Shown: positions 1-4,461 of the stretch, in pieces
Layout of the letters: every line of letters begins with the position of its first letter
Position numbering within the stretch: position 1 is the stretch's first letter
Source: DSOS01 sp035286585
GTDB taxonomy: Bacteria > Chloroflexota > Anaerolineae > Anaerolineales > UBA4823
Direction of reading: 5' to 3'
NCBI GenBank assembly: GCA_035286585.1
Contig: DATEDC010000126.1
Coordinates: 1-5,287 of the forward strand
Length of the DNA: 5,287 nucleotides
The notes under the pieces: model-generated
What the model was told of the DNA's origin: nothing
The model's input: the letters and a program-made list of their open reading frames with translations, nothing else
The model's database searches: none
Position numbers and translations under genes: made by a program

Positions 1-135
1 GCTCATGCTGATTTGGCATTGAGCAGCCTGCAACAGGTTCAAATAAACCTCACTGGTGTATTGGCTGCCGCGGTCCGAGTGGTGCAGCAATTGAGCCGGT
101 GGATGGCGATTGATGACCGCCATGCGCCAGGCACT
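1..135 (-). mobile_element. IS3-family transposase fragment (internal part of OrfB, truncated by window edge)
   Basis: The minus-strand translation ends with LLHHSDRGSQYTS followed by a helix and QISMS, a hallmark of the IS3-family OrfB integrase core around the second Asp of the DDE triad. The glutamate-containing part that should follow lies beyond the edge. The upstream boundary is set only by where similarity seems to begin (near residue 198, about position 130) and could be off by some tens of bases. No terminal inverted repeat is seen at the junction, as expected if the join lies inside the transposase gene rather than at an IS end. Confidence 0.8.
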
Positions 136-723
136 CTCCACTTCTTCGGGCGTAAATGTCTGCGCGGCTTTTTTCTGCATGATCCAGCCCCCAAAGATTT
201 CGATCACCTGTTGGGCGTACTGGTAACCCATATCGTAGTCGCTGCCCTGCAGGATCACCACCGGGTTGATGGCCGGAACCAGGGGAACTCCATCGGCGAA
301 CAAGATTTCGGCGTTGGGCTGGTGGAGCTGGTGATGTGGAAGAGGAATTGGTTGGGATGAGCCAGAGCAGAGCGAGCGGTGAATCCACACTCCCAGCCGA
401 TGAGCAGTGGCCATATGGCGGAAGGCCTGCTTCCAGTTTTCTTTCGAGCCCGATTCCATGGCTTGCGCCATGAGCCATTTGCCCTGCGTCGATTCGATCA
501 TAGCGGCATCGAACTCCTTTATACGCTGGGCATAGACCGGATCATCCCAGGCCAGCTTACCCAACTCTACATTAGCCCGCACCAGTATCGACCGCATGGC
601 GTCCAACTTGCGCAGACCCTGAATGGCGCGGAAATTGCGCTTGATAAACTGGTACCAGAGCACCGCTGTTTGGAATTTGCCGGGTGAGCCGGCTTGAGTG
701 GCTGGGGGCACCTTCTTATTCAT
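1..723 (-). CDS. Chimeric partial ORF: unknown helical segment + C45-type acyltransferase N-terminus + IS3 transposase fragment
   Basis: The frame is open for 241 codons from ATG at 723 to the left edge with no stop. The start is supported by GAGGAG five bases upstream. Three parts are seen. Residues 1 to about 120 are a helix-rich segment I do not recognise. Residues about 136-195 resemble the N-terminus of C45-type (acyl-CoA:6-APA acyltransferase-like) proteins, with the motif GSDYDMGYQYAQQ at 160-172. Residues about 198-241 match the IS3-family transposase (rve/DDE) core, with LLHHSDRGSQYTS at 212-224; Asp217 would be the second catalytic Asp. The C45 nucleophile Cys and everything after it are missing, so acyltransferase activity is not expected, and the transposase piece lacks its N-terminus. 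Gene 983-2081, in the opposite direction, holds the C-terminal part of a C45-type protein. The product may be a pseudogene or an assembly chimera. The transposase part is certain, the C45 part fairly so, and the N-terminal part unknown. Confidence 0.75.
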   Translation of the reverse strand, partial: MNKKVPPATQAGSPGKFQTAVLWYQFIKRNFRAIQGLRKLDAMRSILVRANVELGKLAWDDPVYAQRIKEFDAAMIESTQGKWLMAQAMESGSKENWKQAFRHMATAHRLGVWIHRSLCSGSSQPIPLPHHQLHQPNAEILFADGVPLVPAINPVVILQGSDYDMGYQYAQQVIEIFGGWIMQKKAAQTFTPEEVESAWRMAVINRHPPAQLLHHSDRGSQYTSEVYLNLLQAAQCQISMS

Positions 724-728
724 CTTTT

Positions 729-734
729 CTCCTC
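729..734 (-). promoter_or_regulatory. Ribosome binding site of the minus-strand chimeric gene
   Basis: GAGGAG on the minus strand lies five bases before the ATG at 723. It fixes the start of the left-hand gene and shows that the N-terminal segment has a genuine translation start. Confidence 0.7.
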
Positions 735-806
735 ACCCCGATCCGGGGCGCTAAACCGCCGTTTAGGAACAATGTTTTTGGATGGGCTGCCCTGATCTTA
801 CATCGC

Positions 807-899
807 TTACGAGAAAAAATCGTTACGCAAGCTAGCTTCCGGTTTTAACGATTGGCTTCTCTACCTGTGAGAGCCGGGTGATTTAACATACTCGTAACG
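807..899. repeat. Nested inverted repeats (TTACGAG / AATCGTTA / AAGCTAGCTT)
   Basis: TTACGAG at 807-813 is the reverse complement of CTCGTAA at 891-897. AATCGTTA at 818-825 is the reverse complement of TAACGATT at 846-853. Between these inner arms is a perfect 10-base palindrome, AAGCTAGCTT, at 829-838. CGTTACG (821-827) also pairs with CGTAACG (893-899). The placement between divergent genes fits an operator for a dimeric regulator, but no known operator consensus is recognised. Confidence 0.45.
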
Positions 900-925
900 G
901 TTTTGTTGCGAGCGAGCGCTATCAT

Positions 926-959
926 GGTGACATGGTTCGCTGGTGTTAGCGGTGACATG
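926..959 (+). repeat. Direct repeat GGTGACATG, two copies 25 bp apart
   Basis: GGTGACATG occurs at 926-934 and again at 951-959, just before the Shine-Dalgarno site of the next gene. The 25-base period is about two and a half helical turns. It could be a regulator site or chance. Confidence 0.35.
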
Positions 960-970
960 AAGGCGAAACC

Positions 971-977
971 GAGGAGG
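971..977 (+). promoter_or_regulatory. Strong Shine-Dalgarno site before ATG 983
   Basis: GAGGAGG lies five bases before ATG at 983. It marks a real start codon, but that ATG is in a different frame from the conserved C45-like reading frame that follows. This is why a frameshift or junction is placed near 1000-1010. Confidence 0.6.
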
Positions 978-982
978 CAAGC

Positions 983-2081
983 ATGAAATCCCAACCAAAT
1001 CAGAAAGGAGTGGGTCTACGGCCTGCGCAAAGGCACGGTCATCTTCCACATCCTGCGGTATGCCAACAGCGCCCGCGATGCCTTGGAAATGGAGCTGTCC
1101 TATCCGGTAGGAGACGTCGGCACGTTGATGGGTGTCGGTGGGTGCTTCTGGGCCGACAGCACGTATGGGTTTAACCTTGAGTGTCGGAAAGACCCGGTGG
1201 CAGTGCGGGAGGCCGGCATGCTCGGCGGGACCGATTTCTTGTACGCCATGAACGGGTTGATGCACCCCGATCTGGACCAGGTCTGGTGGATGGAGCGCAG
1301 CAAAGAAAACGGGAAGCTGGATCCACACGGTGGGTTGTACCCGGAAAAGTTCAAGTATTTCCAGCGCGGTATGCTTGGCAACCCGTGGGAGGCGCTTGAC
1401 CTGGGGATCCACTTTTACCAGCGCCAGAACCGCGACGGCTGCCTGCACCTGTTCAAGCTGCTGGACCGGGCGGTGGGGAAGATCGACTTTGATTACATGA
1501 AGATGGTTTCCCGCAACGGCGGCACGCTGCCGGCGGGCGAGTGGCAGGAGATCAGCCAGAGTTACAAGAAAACGGGCAATTGGGGCGATATCTCACCCGC
1601 TCATTCAACCAACACGGTGACGGCCGTCTTACGGCTTGCGAATGGGGATTCAGAGAAACTTGCCCTCTGCCACAGGCCGGCCAGGCGCGGCATGGCGCCC
1701 TTCGCCCCCACTCAGGTAGTCGCCATGCGCGGTGAAACCAACGCATTTTGGGAGCTAAACCTGGGGGCAGATCCAGCCCAGGTAACAGAAGCAGTCTGCC
1801 ATCAGACCGAAGTGGATCTCGATCAGGGACGCCGGGAAGTTGACCGGCTGGAGCCCAGCTGCCCGGCCTGGGCTCCATTGCGCGCTTTCATCGAACAGGC
1901 GGAGCACGAGTTTCAGACCGGCGCCAGTGCCCTTAAAAATGCAGTGGGTGGATCTGGGAATGATGCCATTTATGAGCTGTCCAGGGCTGCCCGTTGTTTC
2001 ACCCGAGCCCAGGTCCGCGCCCTTCAGGCCTATCAAGCCCTGGTCCCGCCGCCCAGCACTCCAGAAGATTTCCATATCTGA
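983..2081 (+). CDS. C45-type autoproteolytic acyltransferase/hydrolase, C-terminal part only, frameshifted start
   Basis: The conserved frame is open from 987 to TGA 2079-2081 (364 codons). Similarity to C45-family (acyl-CoA:6-APA acyltransferase-like) proteins starts at about 1005 (WVYGLRKGTVIFH) and continues through ALEMELSYPVGDVG, an ADSTYGF segment, FLYAMNGLMHPDL, FDYMKMVSRNGG, GETNAFWELNLG and a C-terminal RAQVRALQAYQAL helix. This assignment is from memory of the family. The family makes an N-terminal nucleophile by self-cleavage at a Cys near the N-terminus, and that region is absent here. The only ATG with a good Shine-Dalgarno site (983) is in another frame: it gives MKSQPNQK and a 63-residue product ending at 1174. 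Removing one base near 1001-1010 would join it to the conserved frame. Otherwise the first usual start in frame is TTG 1083 or ATG 1089, with no ribosome site. Most likely a remnant. Active acyltransferase function is not expected. Confidence 0.7.
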
Positions 2082-2280
2082 GATGGGATCGTTGAAAGAT
2101 GTACGCCCTACCCTAAATCGTGATCGATTCGCTCAACTTACCATGTATTTTGAATCTGTATCACTTTCCATGGGAAGTTCAAGTCGTTCTGTTTTGGGCT
2201 GGGAGCAAGGCTATTGAGAGCCGGGCGAGGTAGGGGCTTTTGTCTCCCGGGTCCTCCAAAGATAACGGTCAGTATCGTCT

Positions 2281-2290
2281 TTACATGTAA
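2281..2290. promoter_or_regulatory. Perfect 10-bp palindrome TTACATGTAA, possible operator
   Basis: TTACATGTAA is its own reverse complement and lies 52 bases before the peptidase start, where an operator would be expected. It overlaps a weak -35-like TTTACA. The regulator is unknown, and a chance palindrome cannot be excluded. Confidence 0.3.
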
Positions 2291-2329
2291 TTTGGCCATG
2301 CCAGTAAACTTCTTGCCCGTAAAACCAAT

Positions 2330-2335
2330 GGAGGA
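2330..2335 (+). promoter_or_regulatory. Shine-Dalgarno site deciding the M28 peptidase start
   Basis: GGAGGA seven bases before ATG 2343 supports that start over the in-frame ATG 2328 and TTG 2214, neither of which has a comparable site. Confidence 0.7.
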
Positions 2336-2342
2336 CCTTCCT

Positions 2343-3662
2343 ATGGTCGATGTCCCGACAATCTCGGATGCTCAGTATGCTTTTGATCTCGTCAAGGCGA
2401 TCTGCACCGAGGTCGGTCCAGGCCAGCCCGGCAGCATGCAGGAACGGCAGCGGGCCGCATGGATCCAGAAGGTGCTTGAATTGCATCTGGGAGCTGAAAA
2501 TGTTGCAGTGGAAGAGTTTACTTTAGCGCCGGGAGCTTTTCTCGGCTCACTGCCCGTAAGTGCACTGTTCTTGCTTGCGACTGCGCTGCTAAATCTGGCC
2601 ATCGGGCGGTTCCCCTGGTTACCACCCTGGCTTACGGCGCCGGCAGCCCTGGTGCTTTCCAGTCTGGCGCTGGCCTCGTTTTTTTGTGAATTCATCCGCT
2701 ACCAGGAGTTTCTGGACCCCCTTTTCCCGCAAACCCGGTCTGACAATGTGATCGGCAAGCTGCGCCGCCCCGGAGCCCAGAACGTGACGCGGCTACTAAT
2801 TGTCAGCGGACATCATGACAGCGCACAGGAAAATACGTGGATCGGGTTGTTGGGCTACGCGCTGTTCGTCACCGTGCCGACCATTTTGATTGGATTGGTT
2901 GGAATGTTGATTATGAGCCTCATCCAGACAGCCGGCTTGATTACTGTCAGCGCCCCTCTCTTGCAAATGGGGACGCTTGGATGGGGTATGCTGACCTTTC
3001 CGGTCATCCCGGCGGTTGTCTTTGCCATGTTATTCAACCGGGGCAGAAAGGAAGGGGGCACCGTCCCCGGGGCGGCAGACAACCTGTCTGCGTGTGGAGT
3101 TGTGGTGGCGCTGGCTCGGTTTCTGGCAAAAAAACCAGAGTATATCCCCGCTGATACTGAGATCCGGTTCGTTTCCTTTGGCAGCGAGGAAGCCGGACTG
3201 CTGGGCTCACGGCGTTACGTCACTCGCCATCTGGAAGAGCTAAAGCGCCTGGATGCCCGTCTACTCAACTATGAGACCATCGCCCATCCCGAAATTACCA
3301 TTCTCACGTCAGACGTGAACGGGGTGAAACACGCACCCGAGATGGTCAACAGCCTGGTTGCCGCGGCCCATCGGGCAGGCGTGCCCTTCAGAGTAGCCCC
3401 CAGCCCCATCGGAGGCGGTGGGAACGATGCCGGCCCCTTCAGCCAGGCCGGTCTCAAGGCCTCCACCTTGCTGCCTTTCAAGATGCCGCAGCAGGTAGTG
3501 GCCTTCTATCACCAGAAACGGGACCGACCGGAAATTTTGACCCTTGAGCCGCTCTTAAATGTGCTCAAGCTCAGCCTGGAATGGATCCGCTGCGGGGGTG
3601 AGGCGGAAGAAGGCTCAGGCACCCAGCCAGGGAATCATTTGCCAGTCGAGCCGCTGCCATGA
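2343..3662 (+). CDS. M28-family zinc metallopeptidase with four transmembrane segments
   Basis: A 439-residue protein with the full set of M28 (aminopeptidase-type) metal-site motifs: SGHHDS (His157, Asp159), GAADN (Asp246, bridging ligand), SFGSEEAG (Glu282 catalytic base, Glu283 ligand), NYETI (Glu311, where many members have Asp), GGGGNDAGPF, and a final His390 in FYHQKRD. Residues 20-60 are a typical M28 N-terminal region. Hydrophobic segments lie at about 67-88, 97-118, 166-194 and 206-231, so two membrane hairpins interrupt the catalytic fold, the second between the first two metal ligands. Because each insert is a pair, all catalytic segments stay on one side. Arg/Lys-rich flanks (FIRY, FNRGRKEGG) suggest the cytoplasmic side. 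There is no signal peptide. It probably cleaves peptides or amino-acid amides near the membrane; the substrate is unknown. The start is chosen by GGAGGA at 2330-2335, and the stop overlaps the next ATG (ATGA). It looks intact. Confidence 0.9.
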   Translation: MVDVPTISDAQYAFDLVKAICTEVGPGQPGSMQERQRAAWIQKVLELHLGAENVAVEEFTLAPGAFLGSLPVSALFLLATALLNLAIGRFPWLPPWLTAPAALVLSSLALASFFCEFIRYQEFLDPLFPQTRSDNVIGKLRRPGAQNVTRLLIVSGHHDSAQENTWIGLLGYALFVTVPTILIGLVGMLIMSLIQTAGLITVSAPLLQMGTLGWGMLTFPVIPAVVFAMLFNRGRKEGGTVPGAADNLSACGVVVALARFLAKKPEYIPADTEIRFVSFGSEEAGLLGSRRYVTRHLEELKRLDARLLNYETIAHPEITILTSDVNGVKHAPEMVNSLVAAAHRAGVPFRVAPSPIGGGGNDAGPFSQAGLKASTLLPFKMPQQVVAFYHQKRDRPEILTLEPLLNVLKLSLEWIRCGGEAEEGSGTQPGNHLPVEPLP

Positions 3663-4428
3663 GCGAGAAAACCGGATCATACCAGGCGGTCATACTTACC
3701 CCGGGGCGCGGGGTGTGGATCAACGCGCGAACCTGCCCGGCCCAAAACACTGGATGTGCGCACCGCTGGAAGTGGACGTGACCGTTCCGTGCAAGCAGAT
3801 TGTGGCGCACAAAGCCCTCACCGGGGAGACGTTGTCCTTCAAGGGTTTCCTGGCGTACTGTCTTGCCCCAGCGGTGGACGAGCACAAGGAGGTCCAGGCC
3901 TACCTGAAAGGCCGCCGTCAACTTGTGTTGCTTGACGATGTGAATGTCGGTTTGATGATCGAACACTCAGGCGGCGAAAAGGAGATCCTGATACGTGGTC
4001 CAGGCGCCAGCCACAAGAGGTTTTGGGAGATCCACCAGGAGATTCGCCAGGTGCAGTATGTTCCGGCCTCGCCTGGACGGGGAATGCCGGCCTGGTTCCG
4101 ATCAGCGCTGCTGCTAACGTGGCCGCTGTCTGGAATGATTAAAGCGGTGCTGGGCACACTCATGCGCCGCGATCCGGCTGGGTTCGTTACGACTTCGGGC
4201 ACTACCATTTTATCTTCTGTGGGGATGTTTGGCAAAAGCTACAGCAGCTGGGGGATATCGACCCCACCTCATTCGCTTAGCCTGCTGGCCGGAGGATTTA
4301 ACTGGAAGCCCGCGATGGTGGAGGGGCGGATCGAGCCGCACGAGATCCTTCACCTGACAGTGGTGCTTGACCGCGATGTGGTCGACGCGCCCCGCCAGCC
4401 CGCTTTAACTGCCGCCTGGTGGATCTAG
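3659..4428 (+). CDS. Stand-alone 2-oxoacid dehydrogenase acyltransferase (E2 catalytic domain), frameshifted
   Basis: The protein resembles the catalytic (chloramphenicol acetyltransferase-like) domain of E2 acyltransferases, with no lipoyl or peripheral-subunit domain. The likely start is ATG 3659, overlapping the peptidase stop (ATGA); it reads MSEKTGSYQ in frame 2 and stops at about 3782. The conserved body is in frame 1: KHWMCAPLEVDVT, TGETLSFKGFLAYCLAPAVD, IHQEIRQVQ, SGTTILSSVGMFG (near 4198) and VEGRIEPHE. A one-base deletion near 3699-3713 (C and G runs) would explain this. The active-site motif, normally DHxxxDG, reads DRDVVD with Arg (4372-4374) in place of the catalytic His, and is followed by a second apparent one-base deletion at 4387-4388. 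In frame 3 the usual continuation APPARFNCRLVDL then appears. The true end is probably near TGA 4447-4449 rather than TAG 4426-4428. No E1 or E3 gene is nearby, so the acyl substrate is unknown. It is either a pseudogene or a sequence with indel errors. Confidence 0.8.
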
Positions 4429-4450
4429 AGGAATGCGGAGCGGGGGTGAA

Positions 4451-4457
4451 AGGAAAG
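4451..4457 (+). promoter_or_regulatory. Ribosome binding site of the reductase-like gene
   Basis: AGGAAAG at 4451-4457, with its AGGA core seven bases before ATG 4462, supports that start. The site lies immediately after the probable original end of the E2-like gene, consistent with one transcript. Confidence 0.55.
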
Positions 4458-4461
4458 AAGC

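Larger units (their letters stand above)
724..982. promoter_or_regulatory. Divergent intergenic region with clustered inverted repeats
   Basis: This stretch separates the minus-strand gene from the plus-strand C45 remnant and has no credible coding frame. Two small hairpins lie in the leader of the minus gene: CCCCG/CGGGG (736-748) and CTAAAC/GTTTAG (751-766), neither followed by a T-run. Further right are nested inverted repeats (807-899) and a direct repeat of GGTGACATG (926-934 and 951-959). I see no convincing -35/-10 pair on either strand. By position it should hold promoters for both flanking genes. Confidence 0.5.
2082..2342 (+). promoter_or_regulatory. Intergenic leader of the M28-E2-reductase cluster
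   Basis: There is no credible gene here. The plus frame of the peptidase extends upstream to TTG 2214, but that extension has no family similarity. Visible elements are a small hairpin AATCG-TGAT-CGATT (2116-2129), a perfect palindrome TTACATGTAA (2281-2290) and the Shine-Dalgarno GGAGGA (2330-2335). A weak promoter candidate is TTTACA (2280-2285) with TAAACT (2305-2310), 19 bases apart. I would not rely on it. No clear rho-independent terminator follows the upstream gene. Confidence 0.4.

Noticed and set aside
50..478. 142-codon minus-strand open frame
   Set aside because: It is in a different frame from the continuous 241-codon frame that carries the IS3 and C45 motifs; its low-complexity Ser/Pro-rich translation looks like a shadow.
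13..687. Two plus-strand open frames (13-360 and 379-687)
   Set aside because: They are antisense shadows of the minus-strand chimeric gene, with no motifs and no ribosome sites.
736..766. Hairpins considered as a rho-independent terminator
   Set aside because: Stems are short (5-6 bp), there is no following T-run on either strand, and they sit in the leader of the minus-strand gene.
861..1448. 195-codon minus-strand open frame
   Set aside because: It lies antisense to the C45-like frame, which has clear family motifs; its own translation has none and it crosses the non-coding divergent region.
2214..2342. N-terminal extension of the M28 gene from TTG 2214
   Set aside because: It has no ribosome site and no family similarity, whereas ATG 2343 has GGAGGA at a suitable distance.
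3559..3658. Extension of the E2-like frame upstream to ATG 3559
   Set aside because: It would overlap the end of the peptidase by about 100 bases and has no similarity; the family N-terminus is instead encoded from ATG 3659 in another frame.
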